From Bog-756 sp963725395 (lineage in GTDB: Bacteria > Actinomycetota > Acidimicrobiia > Acidimicrobiales > RAAP-2), in NCBI GenBank assembly GCA_963725395.1, contig CAVRYH010000003.1, forward strand, positions 62,001 through 126,000: a stretch of DNA of 64,000 nucleotides, given 5' to 3'. The translations under genes were made by a program, and so were the position numbers. This document shows, in pieces, positions 25,426 to 34,443 of the stretch. Under the pieces are notes generated by a model, which was not told where the DNA came from, did not search any database, and was given only the letters and a program-made list of their open reading frames with translations. The first letter of the stretch is position 1. The number at the start of each line of letters is the position of its first letter.

Positions 25426-26912
25426 CAGTGCCTGCCTCCGTCATTGTCGGTGATCGTCTGTCCCGGGTCCGGGACCGGTTCCTCAGGCAGGTCTCCGAGG
25501 TCGTCGCCGGGGCGACCCACCGTCGAGACCAGCTCGCCGTCGGTGATCCGGGTGCGGAGCAGCGAACCCTCCGCGACGTCGGTGACCGATCGGACCACCC
25601 GTCCCGAGGCGTCCCGGGTGACCGAGTAGCCCCGCTCGAGCTGACGCTGGTAATCGTAGGCTCCGAGCAGCCTCCGCCACTGCCCGATGCGCTGGTCGCC
25701 GGCCACCAGCCGACGTGAGGGAAGCGGGGCCAGGCGACGCGATCGTGTCCGCAGCGTCTCGTCCTCGGCTCGCAGGACGCGCCCGACGGCACCGGCGAGG
25801 ACCTCGCTCCGGGCACCCAGCCGGAGGGCGTGGGTGTCGAGCTGTCCCCGCGCCACACTGCGCAGGGTACGGGCCCGGTGCCCGAGACCGTCGGCATGGC
25901 GGTCGAGCTGGGACCGGGCCCCGGTGGCGGCTGCCCGCTGCCGGGATGCCAGGAGGCGATCGGCACCGATTACCTCGTCACGGGCCAATCGGGCCACGAC
26001 GGCCGCGGCATCCTCGACCCGCCTCCAGAACTCGGCGCCCATCCGGGCCAACTCCTGTCCGCACTCGGTGGGGGTGATGAACGCACGGTTGGCCACCTCG
26101 TCGGCCACCGACTGGTCGCCCGTGTGGCCGATGCCGGTCCAGATCGGGATCTCGGAGGTGGCGATGGCCCGGGCCACCCGCTCCTGGTCGAACGCGGCCA
26201 GGTCGGCCTTGGAACCCCCGCCCCGCACCAGGACGATGAGGTCGAGTGGTTCCGCCCGGAGCTGCGAGATGGCCGCGGCCACCCGGGCCGGGGCGCCCTT
26301 CCCCTGCACGGCGGTCGGGGCCACCGTGACGTCGAAGGCGATACCGGAGCCCCGGAGCCCGCCGAGGAAGTCGTTGTATCCCTCGGTGCCCGGGCTCGCC
26401 ACCAGGCCGACCCGGAGCGGGAGGACCGCCAGCGGCAGCCTGCGCTGGCGGTCGAACAGCTTCTCGTCGACCAGGGCCTTGACCAGCCGGGCCCGCTCGG
26501 CGGCCACCTTGCCCAGGAGTGCGTCAGTGTCGATCTCGCGCAGGATGAAGTCGACCGTGCCCCGGGCCTTGTAGAACTGGACATCGCCACGGGCCCGCAC
26601 CACCATGCCGGCATCGAGCACGATGCCCAGGCGATCGAGGGTGGACCGCACGCTGCGCCATTGAGTCGACCAGCACTTGACGTTGAGCGTCGGGGCCGAG
26701 GCATCCCACGCGTTGGTGGGATCGATCAGGTCGATGAAGCAGTGGCCCCGGGTGAGGACCTTCATCGAGCGGATCTCGCCGGTGATCCAGATTTCCTCGG
26801 GGAAGGCCGACCTGAGCGTTCGGTCGACCCGGCTGTAGAGCTCGGTGATGGAGAGTGCATCGGCGCCACCGTGCTCGGCGATCAGGCGTGCGGCGCGAGA
26901 TTCCAGGGACAC
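25425..26912 (-). CDS. xseA: Exodeoxyribonuclease VII large subunit
   Basis: This 495-residue subunit has an N-terminal OB domain (ELYSRVDRTLRSAFPEEIWITGEI, then FYKARGTVDFILREID) and the catalytic domain with LPLRVGLVASPGTEGYNDFLGGL, LIVLVRGGGSKADLAAFDQE and the conserved WTGIGHTGDQSVADEVANRAFITPTE. A long helical region follows, and a C-terminal YQRQLERGYSVTRD. The start is the GTG at 26912. A frame extending upstream would run into rnpB on the other strand, and a TATCCT hexamer ends six bases before this GTG, so the message is probably leaderless. Confidence 0.92.
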   Translation of the reverse strand: MSLESRAARLIAEHGGADALSITELYSRVDRTLRSAFPEEIWITGEIRSMKVLTRGHCFIDLIDPTNAWDASAPTLNVKCWSTQWRSVRSTLDRLGIVLDAGMVVRARGDVQFYKARGTVDFILREIDTDALLGKVAAERARLVKALVDEKLFDRQRRLPLAVLPLRVGLVASPGTEGYNDFLGGLRGSGIAFDVTVAPTAVQGKGAPARVAAAISQLRAEPLDLIVLVRGGGSKADLAAFDQERVARAIATSEIPIWTGIGHTGDQSVADEVANRAFITPTECGQELARMGAEFWRRVEDAAAVVARLARDEVIGADRLLASRQRAAATGARSQLDRHADGLGHRARTLRSVARGQLDTHALRLGARSEVLAGAVGRVLRAEDETLRTRSRRLAPLPSRRLVAGDQRIGQWRRLLGAYDYQRQLERGYSVTRDASGRVVRSVTDVAEGSLLRTRITDGELVSTVGRPGDDLGDLPEEPVPDPGQTITDNDGGRH

Positions 26913-26918
26913 GAGCCC

Positions 26919-26924
26919 AGGATA
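26919..26924 (-). promoter_or_regulatory. Candidate -10 box of xseA (leaderless)
   Basis: On the minus strand TATCCT ends six bases before the xseA GTG, and no ribosome-binding site is visible between them. This is the layout of actinobacterial leaderless transcripts, which start at the first base of the GTG. Confidence 0.5.
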
Positions 26925-26999
26925 GAGGCAGGCCGCGATGACATCGGACCTCCGGCCGATCGGACCGGCAAGGGGCACGGACCAGCCCACGTGTGGGAC

Positions 27000-27005
27000 G
27001 ATAGT
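27000..27005 (+). promoter_or_regulatory. Candidate -10 box of rnpB
   Basis: GATAGT ends seven bases before the first paired base of the RNase P RNA P1 helix at 27012, the expected distance for a transcription start at about 27012. No good -35 hexamer is seen. Confidence 0.5.
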
Positions 27006-27011
27006 GGGGAC

Positions 27012-27397
<386 letters not shown>

Positions 27398-27436
27398 GTC
27401 ACTACCAGTTCAAAGGCTCTATTGGTTGAAATGATA

Positions 27437-27454
27437 CCAACTATGTGCCTACTA
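27437..27454 (+). repeat. 18-base direct repeat, left inner copy
   Basis: CCAACTATGTGCCTACTA is identical to 32469-32486. It lies just inside the left rnpB-derived repeat and may be a second attachment core or recombinase arm site. Confidence 0.6.
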
Positions 27455-27547
27455 AATCCGGGGAGATCCCATGAGCGGAACGCTGCGAGAGCTGACCCCA
27501 TCCAAGAGGTGGGCGAGAAGAGATGAGACCGTTGTCCCGTGCCGAAG

Positions 27548-27715
27548 ATGGCCGACGCTCATGACGATCTGCTTGCTATCGCCACCGTCCTCGCTGCCAC
27601 ATTCTCCCGATGGGACCGCATGAGCCGAGGCGACCGAACCGAGGCCGTGGAGCTCGTCCGCGCCCTAGGCGAACGAGCCGACCGGGCCGTGGATGTCCTG
27701 GGCCCGCTTCCCTGA
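27548..27715 (+). CDS. Small hypothetical protein (55 aa)
   Basis: The frame begins MADAHDDLLAIATVLAATFS and continues MSRGDRTEAVELVRALG, ERADRAVDVLGPLP. Its amino-acid make-up and regular amphipathic helices look like a real soluble protein, and codon third positions are G/C-rich. It is the first possible gene inside the island after rnpB. The only ribosome-binding candidate (CGAAG directly before the ATG) is weak. I recognise no family. It could be the surviving end of a longer gene truncated at integration. Confidence 0.4.
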   Translation: MADAHDDLLAIATVLAATFSRWDRMSRGDRTEAVELVRALGERADRAVDVLGPLP

Positions 27716-27954
27716 CCTCGGCCCGACGCGGTCCGGTTCTGCGGCAGTTGAGGCGAGTGGTTCTCCCCCCGGCCGCCCGTCGCCGGATCCCTGGCACGCC
27801 TGGTGCCGCCTGAACTGCCGCACCCCTCGAACACAAGGGGCCCGCATGCGCCGGATGACGGCGTGAGGGTGCAACGGAACGGTAGATGCGGGCGTGTGGA
27901 TAACTGGTGACCGGTCGGCGTATTTCGTCACACTGGCCTTTGGTCGTACGTTCG

Positions 27955-29601
27955 CTAATGGTAAGGGGCCAGATCCGGAGCACGACCGTGCGGACCGACA
28001 CCCCCGTCCGACATCTGGATGGCATCTGATCCGTGGTGCTCGACTGTGGACCGAACGATCCACCAGCAGTAGGCAATGGTCGCGATCCCCATGATGAGGA
28101 ACAGAATGATTGGTGGTACAGGTGGGTTCCAGGTCGCCCGCCCGTGCCCGAAGGGGTTGATTGTCGAGCCAAGGCCGACGGTGTAGCGGCGAAGTGACCA
28201 GGAGAAGTCTCCAATCTGAACAGTCGCCACGCAGATCGACAAGAGCAGGGCTAGCCGTCGAGTTGCCCACCTGATGTTAGGTGCTCCACCGAAGTCCACC
28301 CTCATGGGAGCTTGATTACGAAATGCGACGGCTCCGGCAACTAATAGCGGGCCCGCATAGAGCGGGAACCCGTCCCGTGCCTGCCACACCAGTCCGTCTT
28401 TATGAGCCTGCGACACCATCAATGCCGTAGGCACCAGCAATGATGCAACGATCAACGCAACGATGACCGCGGCATGACGCCGCAGGCTCATAACGAGCCC
28501 AAGCACGAGCACGGTGGACGCGGAGAACACCCATAAGCCCATAACGAATAAGGGAGACGAAGTGAACGCCCAGCCAAAGGTCCCTACGAGCTCATTCACT
28601 ATGAGCCCGGTTCGCCCCAGGGCCAGCCGAGCGATACCCCAGGTCGATGTTCCTACCGGCACCAGTTGACCTGCCGGGTACACCGAAAGCGCGTGTGCCC
28701 ACACGATGTAGGCGACGGCAAGCAGGGTGACCAGGGCTACGGCAATGGCGGCGACCCGTACCGTTCGAGATCGGAGCAGTACCCGCAGCGATCTGGGAGC
28801 AAGAGCAGCGAGGGATCCACCAATGACGGCTAGCCACAGCGGTGAAAGACCCCGGGACAGAACCATCACTGAGGCCGCGATGCCGGTGGCTACCACAAGG
28901 CTGGTCGGGGGTTCGCTCGTCCGGTCGAGAACGAGTATCAATCCACCAGTCCATACGCAGGTGGCGGCGGCAATCTCGAGGCCGCTGGGATTGACTACTG
29001 CCCCGAACATTATTGCCATGGGCGAGGCGGTGACGGCTACTGCGAGCACGAGTAGGCGTGATCGAGACCACAGGGCAGCGAGCGCGAAGGCCAGCCCGAG
29101 AAACATTGAGCACAGCAGTCCGCTCAGAAGTCGCATCAGGTACACCGCCATGTTGGTGTGCCAGACAAGCGAAGGAAGCCCAACGATCGCATAGTAGAGG
29201 GGTGGATAGCGCCCGACATAGGTGACGCCGATGGCCTCCCTCCCGGAGCCACGCAATCCGTGACCGCAGTCGGCGGGCAGATTCTGCAAAATGATATATC
29301 TGCAACTCGGTATCGCAAAGTTTGCGAAGCTCTCAGGCACCGTCACGACGGTTATGGCATTGTCGCAAGCATTGGTGCCGTGCACGCTCACGCAATTCTG
29401 CAAGCTCGCCCGAAAGGCCGGGCTCAGGCGGGCCTCCAGCGCGGGGGTGAGCGTCGATCCTACGAGTTGGCCCCGAACCACCGAAGCAGCCTTGACAAGC
29501 TGAGCCGGCTCGTCGTTGGCTGCCCCGATGGGAGTGACGAATGACCAGGCCGCACAGAGGCAAAAGAGAATGGCTGTAAAGATTGCCCAAATACGGATCA
29601 T
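27955..29601 (-). CDS. DUF2142 family polytopic membrane protein
   Basis: This 548-residue protein has about ten to twelve hydrophobic segments and a large extracellular loop after the first. The start, an N-terminal membrane helix followed by PIGAANDEPAQLVKAASVVRGQ, is typical of DUF2142. That family resembles GT-C glycosyltransferases with an acidic motif in the first loop, here NDEPAQ. ARYLWTQ-type C-terminal features are weaker. Such genes usually occur in surface-polysaccharide or O-antigen loci. Base composition is less G+C-rich than the flanking chromosome, in line with acquisition. The ATG at 29601 has no strong ribosome-binding site. Specific activity unknown. Confidence 0.78.
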   Translation of the reverse strand: MIRIWAIFTAILFCLCAAWSFVTPIGAANDEPAQLVKAASVVRGQLVGSTLTPALEARLSPAFRASLQNCVSVHGTNACDNAITVVTVPESFANFAIPSCRYIILQNLPADCGHGLRGSGREAIGVTYVGRYPPLYYAIVGLPSLVWHTNMAVYLMRLLSGLLCSMFLGLAFALAALWSRSRLLVLAVAVTASPMAIMFGAVVNPSGLEIAAATCVWTGGLILVLDRTSEPPTSLVVATGIAASVMVLSRGLSPLWLAVIGGSLAALAPRSLRVLLRSRTVRVAAIAVALVTLLAVAYIVWAHALSVYPAGQLVPVGTSTWGIARLALGRTGLIVNELVGTFGWAFTSSPLFVMGLWVFSASTVLVLGLVMSLRRHAAVIVALIVASLLVPTALMVSQAHKDGLVWQARDGFPLYAGPLLVAGAVAFRNQAPMRVDFGGAPNIRWATRRLALLLSICVATVQIGDFSWSLRRYTVGLGSTINPFGHGRATWNPPVPPIILFLIMGIATIAYCWWIVRSTVEHHGSDAIQMSDGGVGPHGRAPDLAPYH

Positions 29602-29664
29602 CGGTCGAGGTCAGTCGTCATCAGGAACGACTTGGCCGTCCTGCTGCGATATACGAGACGGTGG

Positions 29665-30039
29665 TTAGCTGTCGCCGCTATGAGCACCGAGGTCGGTCCC
29701 GAGCCGTCCGACCTCGGACAACAGTGCTTCAAGGTCGTAGTTCAACTCTTTGAGGCTCCTGTTCGTGGAAGCCTTCGATGCGCTATCCCCAATCAGGACC
29801 ACGTATCTATAGCGCGCCGCCAGCAGGAGGATGCGGTCACCCAATTCCGAGTCAGAACAAGGATTGTCAGTTATCCATTCTTGCAATAACTGGAGCGTGC
29901 AGCTGATCGTCGCGGCATTCTCGATTGTCGACGACGATGACCGTTCATCCCGACCATTGAGAGCAAGCGTCTCCGACAATGACGTGAAGAGCGGCCTCGA
30001 CCTATGGATCCAATTCTGGATCGCCAACTCGTCAACCAT
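29665..30039 (-). CDS. Hypothetical protein, island
   Basis: This 124-residue soluble, mostly helical protein (ELAIQNWIHRSRPLFTSLSE, LQLLQEWITDNPCSDSELGD, RILLLAARYRYVVLIGDSAS) has no family that I recognise. It lies between the DUF2142 gene and the acyltransferase on the same strand. A GGGGGG tract about nine bases before the ATG could serve as ribosome-binding site. No signal peptide or membrane segment is seen. Confidence 0.5.
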   Translation of the reverse strand: MVDELAIQNWIHRSRPLFTSLSETLALNGRDERSSSSTIENAATISCTLQLLQEWITDNPCSDSELGDRILLLAARYRYVVLIGDSASKASTNRSLKELNYDLEALLSEVGRLGTDLGAHSGDS

Positions 30040-30298
30040 CTGCTATCCCCCCGGGACCAACTCAATGCTGGGTGGGCAGCATAACCCGCATGAGGGCCGG
30101 ACTGACGGGCAGTCTGTCTTGCAGACGCGTCCCGACTCTGTGGCGGCGTTATCGATTCAGGTGGCTTTAGGGTTCCTCGACCACTGTCCCTGAACGTCGG
30201 GTCAGCGGCGCTTATTACCTGCTCCCGACCAGCACGAGCGGGGGTACCCAGGGAATCCGGACGGAACATCAAGAGTTGGACGGTGGGAGTTCGATTCC

Positions 30299-31534
30299 CT
30301 AGGGGGCCGTCGATCGAAAGGGCCTCGGCATCTTCAGCTTCTTCAGCCTCAGGGCGTGTTTCTCGACGAGCCACCAACTTGCAACCGCCAAGGGGATCAC
30401 CACTCCCAGGGTGACGAATGTGTAGCCCCAGTAGCCCCACTTGTTCACTCCCCACACCACCAATATCTGCTGCACCGGGAATGCGTAGATGTAGATCCCG
30501 TACGAGTAGTCATTGACAGCGCTGACTCTCGTAAAGGGGAGGTGAATGCCGAGCCAGAGCAACGGATACGCAAGAAAGACCGCGGTGAGATCCACGCTGG
30601 TCTGGTAATAGGGTGCTCCGTAGCCAACCGGAATGACGAGCCCCGCCAGGAAGAGGACGCTTGCTCCGAGTGCAATGGCTCCCGAGTCTGGGATTTTCTC
30701 CCGATAGAGGTAGAGGACGGATCCCGAGAGAAAGATCGGCACGAGAACAAATAATCTCATGGTTTCGGAACTGAAGCCACCGATACGAATGAGGTCCCAT
30801 TTGCTAAACAGAGGGGAGGCGAAATTCCCGGCCAGCGAGGGGGTCGAGACGATCGCCACCTCGGTGATCCATGCGATGGCGGCAATCAGGGCGACCAGCG
30901 AACGTCGTCGGAGCAAACCAAATACGGAGAAGACCGCAAGCAGGAAATAGCAGAGGAATTCGTACTCCAGTGTCCATAGCGATGCGTTCCATCCGTAGCC
31001 GAAGATGCCACCAGGGAGTGTCCTCGCGATGTTGGCCTGATTCACCTGCAGCAAGAAGTTGTTGGTGAAGTACCCGAAGGGTCCATTCGCTTCATTCAGA
31101 TAGCAGTGGAGTCCGCAGACTCTGGAGAGTCCGGGGTTGTTGTGAAACCATACGATCGTCCCGAACAGGAACGCTGTAACGAGCAGACAGATCCAGAACG
31201 CCGGAAATATCCTGAGAAAGCGTTGCCACAAGTAGCGCCCGACGTTGTTACGGGCCGCACTTCCTGCGACCAGGAACCCGCTGATTCCGAAGAAACCGAA
31301 GACTGCGACCGTGCCTAGTGTGGTCTTCCCAAGTATCGATTCACTCCCGAACATTCCCAACGTGATCGAATGAGAAAAGAGGACTGCCAGCGCAAGTGTC
31401 AACCTTAGAAAATTGAGACTGTTCCGTTGTCCCGAAAACGACCGCTCGATCGTCGAGTCGCCTATGAGCGACCTTTGGGGATGGATCCCGGCATGGGCCG
31501 CTGTGAGCGGAGGCGGTCTTCCCTCTAGAGACAT
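30299..31534 (-). CDS. Acyltransferase 3 family membrane protein (OafA/YrhL type)
   Basis: This 411-residue protein has about ten transmembrane segments. It begins with the family pattern NSLNFLRLTLALAVLFSHSI, whose histidine in the LFSHS segment is the conserved catalytic-region residue. VFGFFGISGFLVAGS and RYLWQRFLRIFPAFWICLL follow, as in OafA/YrhL acyltransferases that O-acetylate or otherwise acylate sugars outside the membrane. The ATG at 31534 is preceded by GAGGGGG. It probably decorates a surface glycan, consistent with the DUF2142 neighbour. Lower G+C than flanking genes suggests transfer. Confidence 0.88.
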   Translation of the reverse strand: MSLEGRPPPLTAAHAGIHPQRSLIGDSTIERSFSGQRNSLNFLRLTLALAVLFSHSITLGMFGSESILGKTTLGTVAVFGFFGISGFLVAGSAARNNVGRYLWQRFLRIFPAFWICLLVTAFLFGTIVWFHNNPGLSRVCGLHCYLNEANGPFGYFTNNFLLQVNQANIARTLPGGIFGYGWNASLWTLEYEFLCYFLLAVFSVFGLLRRRSLVALIAAIAWITEVAIVSTPSLAGNFASPLFSKWDLIRIGGFSSETMRLFVLVPIFLSGSVLYLYREKIPDSGAIALGASVLFLAGLVIPVGYGAPYYQTSVDLTAVFLAYPLLWLGIHLPFTRVSAVNDYSYGIYIYAFPVQQILVVWGVNKWGYWGYTFVTLGVVIPLAVASWWLVEKHALRLKKLKMPRPFRSTAP

Positions 31535-31755
31535 GTCCGGACCCCCTCGAGCGTGGCGATCCGGCCCACGCCTAAATCTCCGATATCCCATCTCGCACAA
31601 TTTCGAAACGGTAATCCCTCAAGTGTGTCCACACCCTTGTCTGCTCCTGCCTCTGTCTCACAACGCCGGGTCTGCAGGCAGCCCCAGGCTGTCGGGCTGC
31701 GGTTCATTGGCGATGCCAGATCGCCGTACAACAATTCGATCTCACGGGCGAGAAA

Positions 31756-32052
31756 GTGACGCTTCTGGCGGTTCTCGGTTACCTAAGGGAGTCGATCATC
31801 CTGAAGATTGAGGACCTGGACGAGGAATCCGCTCGCCAATGGCACCAGCCTCCTCGGGTTCGTCAAGCGTTTGACGGTAGTCGAACTGACCTGGTTCCAG
31901 GTCTCGCTCGCCGGACCCGACTCTGGTCGGTCGCCGAAGTTGTTCGACGCCACTTCGAGCTCCGCGGGTGGACCTCTCTCCTTAGTGAAGGCAGGAGCGA
32001 TGACCGGTTGGACTTCTGCCCCACTCAAACGCCCAGGGCGCATTTCAACTGA
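31756..32052 (+). pseudogene. DUF664 (DinB-superfamily) remnant, frameshifted
   Basis: The first frame reads TLLAVLGYLRESIILKIEDL, DEESAR, the start of a DUF664 protein. The continuation PLANGTSLLGFVKRLTVVEL, TWFQVSL follows in a different frame from about 31830. No recognisable C-terminal half follows. This is a decayed mini-DinB gene rather than a functional one. It lies near the right end of the island. Confidence 0.6.
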
Positions 32053-32070
32053 CCGTGGACGGTCGGGTGG

Positions 32071-32111
32071 GGTCGTGGGGTGAGAGCCTCTCAATACCCC
32101 ACCCCACGACC
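32071..32111. repeat. Perfect 12-base inverted repeat
   Basis: GGTCGTGGGGTG (32071-32082) and CACCCCACGACC (32100-32111) pair perfectly around a 17-base loop. It could be a terminator for the minus-strand small gene ending at 32091, or the end of a lost element. No T-run. Confidence 0.45.
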
Positions 32112-32306
32112 TATCCAGTTGGCTGGAGTGTCCTCCCCAGACCCGAGCGGACCGATCCTCTGGACGGCGTCGAGGTCGGCCCAGTGACCGTCGCACGCCT
32201 CCACGGTGTGCCACCGGCCGGCATTGTCCTTGAACCGACACCACCGCCACTCGGTGAGGAGCGGGCAGTGCCGTAACATGGCCTGTCCCGTCCTCGCCAT
32301 GGCCAT
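32091..32306 (-). CDS. Small hypothetical protein, tryptophan-rich
   Basis: This frame of up to 71 residues contains CPLLTEWRWCRFKDNAGRWH and VEACDGHWADLDAVQ, a composition that looks selected rather than random (several Trp, paired Cys, His). The ATG may be 32306 or 32279. The stop lies inside the inverted repeat at 32071-32111. I do not recognise a family. It sits in a remnant-rich zone near the island edge, so it may itself be a fragment. Confidence 0.35.
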   Translation of the reverse strand: MAMARTGQAMLRHCPLLTEWRWCRFKDNAGRWHTVEACDGHWADLDAVQRIGPLGSGEDTPANWIGRGVGY

Positions 32307-32468
32307 CCGGATGCAACGCCTGGAGAGCAGGCCGCTCGCTGCGTCTCAGAGCGGCTAGCCGATCCGCAATGAACTGGACTCGAGCGTGCGTCACGAAGAC
32401 GGCCTATCCACTTCAGCATCAAATGCACTCTGGCTCGCCGCTAGGTGTTGGATACCGATGGAAACGTG

Positions 32469-32486
32469 CCAACTATGTGCCTACTA
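32469..32486 (+). repeat. 18-base direct repeat, right inner copy
   Basis: Identical to 27437-27454 (CCAACTATGTGCCTACTA). It lies about 105 bases inside the right rnpB-derived repeat. Confidence 0.6.
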
Positions 32487-32591
32487 CGGTGTGAATTTCT
32501 CCACGCCTGACGGGCTCATCCGTCGACATTATCCCTGGTCAGCGCTCTTCAGCATCACTCAACACTCCCCCACTCTGACGCCTAGCTGAAA

Positions 32592-32618
32592 CCCGCCTAC
32601 AGGCCGGCTCACCGTCAC
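32592..32618 (+). repeat. Right copy of rnpB 3'-end repeat (putative attR)
   Basis: It matches 27376-27402 at 26 of 27 positions. No RNase P RNA body precedes it, so this is a displaced copy of the rnpB 3' end. The vapC remnant begins directly to its right. Confidence 0.65.
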
Positions 32619-32628
32619 CACCTGCCGC

Positions 32629-32978
32629 ATGGGTGGTGGCACAGGTCACCACGAGCTGCGAATAACGGCAATCACGGTGGCCGAGATTCTCTACGGCATC
32701 GAGCGGCTCCCGAGTGGCAGACGGAAGGGCACGATGCGGGAGGCGGCGATGGATGTGTTCAGCCGGTTTGCTGAGGACGTCCCGGTATTCGATGCCGCTG
32801 CAGCCACGGTCTACCCAGAGATCGTCGACCAAGGTGATCGCCAGGGAAGGCCGATCAGCGGATATTACGCTCAGACGCCGCCATCTGCCGGGCCAATGAT
32901 GCACGGTTGGCGACCAGAAATGGAAAGGACTTCGCCGGAGTCGGAGTAGAACTTATCAACCCTTGGTCGTCTGGATAG
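32629..32978 (+). pseudogene. VapC-type PIN-domain toxin remnant
   Basis: ELRITAITVAEILYGIERLP followed by SGRRKG is the middle of a VapC/FitB PIN ribonuclease. The end, AAICRANDARLATRNGKDF and VELINPWSSG, appears in another frame after about 32876, consistent with loss of one base around CAGACGCCGCC. The N-terminal 30 or so residues with the first catalytic aspartate (DTNV) are missing, cut off where the right island repeat ends. The toxin is therefore inactive twice over. No VapB antitoxin is visible. Confidence 0.72.
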
Positions 32979-33026
32979 CTGCGAAGCAGGGGAAGGTGCC
33001 CCGAGCCGGCGATCACGGGCACCCTG

Positions 33027-33479
33027 TCAAGAATGGCCTTCGTAGGTGGTCTCCTGGTTGGCGTCGTTGTACATCTCCGACACGATGAGCCACGTCCCAT
33101 CAGGCTGGCGGTGGAGAACACGTAGCGAGTGGTTGTCCCGAACCTCGATCTCACCCCCGCCGACCAACTTCTGGCCCTCGACCTGCAGATGGGCGTTGAC
33201 GAGGAGCACCTCCGGAGTGAGCACCCGGAAGCTCGTGTCAGGAGGAGCCTTCAGGGACCCAGCATTGAAGTTGTCGTCCGCAAATAGGCCCCGGAGATAC
33301 TCAACGATCTCGTCCGCTCCCCGCTTGACGCTTCCGAATGCATTGACCCAGTCGGCATCGACGCTGTACACGCCCACCAGCTTGTCGGCATTGCGCTCCT
33401 GGAATCCGCTCAGCAGGGCCATGAGAGTGACGCCGATTGCATCCTGGTCGGCCTGTGGGAGGGATGAGAGGTCGTCCAT
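33027..33479 (-). CDS. SnoaL-like/DUF4440 (SgcJ/EcaC) family protein
   Basis: This 150-residue protein has the NTF2-like cone fold pattern: an initial helix ADQDAIGVTLMALLSGFQ, then NADKLVGVYSVDADWVNAFG, and strands ending SLRVLHRQPDGTWLIVSEMY. This group (SgcJ/EcaC/DUF4440) includes small isomerases, hydrolases and proteins of unknown role. AGGAG lies nine bases before the ATG at 33479. It is intact and soluble, and divergent from the kinase gene. Function cannot be assigned. Confidence 0.75.
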   Translation of the reverse strand: MDDLSSLPQADQDAIGVTLMALLSGFQERNADKLVGVYSVDADWVNAFGSVKRGADEIVEYLRGLFADDNFNAGSLKAPPDTSFRVLTPEVLLVNAHLQVEGQKLVGGGEIEVRDNHSLRVLHRQPDGTWLIVSEMYNDANQETTYEGHS

Positions 33480-33762
33480 TGTCCGGTCTCCTGACGGGAG
33501 TTCGTGAGCACGTGCAGGTTCATTGTGGAAGGCCACGTCGGGTCGGTGCAAACGATGAAGGACGGGGAGCGTGGCCGTGGTCACCGGTTCTGGCTGGCGT
33601 ACTCGGCGCAGCAGCCTGTGGCCGTGGTGTTGACCGCCTGATCCACCACCGACGGACTCCGTCAGACAGTGCGTCCAGATAGTCGGTCCTCCTCCCGGTG
33701 ATGTGGCAGCGGTTGCTGCCGCTCGTAGGCGCCAGCGCCTTAGCCGTGCCATCGTTGACGGG

Positions 33763-34443
33763 GTGGGTTCAGAAGATGTCGTAAGTCGGCTCATTTCGCA
33801 CGTTCGCGAGCAGATGGAGGCGGGTAGCACGGGCTTCCGAGTGGCAATCGACGGGAAGGACGCTGCCGGAAAGACGACGCTGGCTGATCACCTGGCCTCG
33901 GCTCTTGTCGGGGGTCCGGTACGGGTCGTTCGTGCAGGAATCGACGGGTGGCACAACCCCGAGAATGTTCGCTATGAGCGTGGTCGGTTCAGTCCTGAGG
34001 GCTACTACCTCGACTCCTTTGACCTAACTCATCTCCGACGGGAGCTGCTCGACCCGTTGGGGCCGACAGGCAGCCATGAATACCGACTCGCTCGGTTCGA
34101 CTACCAGATAGACAGCAGAGTGGACCAGGGCACCAGGCTGGTAATCGGGCCGACCGTACTCATCTTCGACGGCGTGTTCCTCCTCCGCCCCGAACTGGCG
34201 GACTGTTGGGAGCTATCCATCTACGTCTTCGTACCACCCGAAGTGTCGATCCAGCGAGGCATTGAGAGAGACTCACTGCTGATGGGTGGCGACCAGGAAG
34301 CGGCAGATCGCTACCGACGCCGCTATCTCCCCGGACAGGCGCTCTACGAGGCGGAGGTCTCACCAACCTCGGTCGCAGACGTGGTCGTCGATAACTCAGA
34401 TGTTGAGCATCCCGTGATCATTAAGTTTCCTGGTCTGGCCTAA
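33763..34443 (+). CDS. Uridine-kinase-like P-loop kinase
   Basis: This 226-residue P-loop protein has Walker A in AIDGKDAAGKTTLADHL, the uridine-kinase-like region ISTDG-equivalent AGIDGWHNPENVRYERGRFS, SPEGYYLDSFDLTHLRREL, and the strand VLIFDGVFLLRPEL (Walker B-like). It resembles actinobacterial uridine kinase-like proteins that phosphorylate a nucleoside or related small molecule. The start is uncertain. The GTG at 33763 gives the family length, and an ATG at 33703 in frame would add 20 basic residues. The C-terminus is complete. Confidence 0.75.
   Translation: MGSEDVVSRLISHVREQMEAGSTGFRVAIDGKDAAGKTTLADHLASALVGGPVRVVRAGIDGWHNPENVRYERGRFSPEGYYLDSFDLTHLRRELLDPLGPTGSHEYRLARFDYQIDSRVDQGTRLVIGPTVLIFDGVFLLRPELADCWELSIYVFVPPEVSIQRGIERDSLLMGGDQEAADRYRRRYLPGQALYEAEVSPTSVADVVVDNSDVEHPVIIKFPGLA

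Larger units (their letters stand above)
27403..32591. mobile_element. Putative integrated island at the rnpB 3' end (degraded, no integrase seen)
   Basis: The 5.2-kb stretch is bounded by direct copies of the rnpB 3' end. It is visibly lower in G+C than its flanks and carries surface-polysaccharide-type genes (DUF2142 protein, acyltransferase 3), small hypotheticals and a broken DUF664 gene. A second, inner pair of 18-base direct repeats lies at 27437-27454 and 32469-32486. No integrase, excisionase or replication gene is recognisable, so if this was an integrative element it has lost its mobility functions. The boundaries are inferred from the repeats only. Confidence 0.5.

Noticed and set aside
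30275..30310. T-arm-like sequence (GTTCGATTCCC) resembling the 3' part of a tRNA or tmRNA
   Set aside because: The stem pairs poorly, no acceptor stem, anticodon arm or CCA can be fitted, and it lies between two island genes.
33703..33762. Longer kinase start at the ATG at 33703
   Set aside because: Adds a basic segment with no family match; the GTG at 33763 gives the normal N-terminus, though it is not proven.
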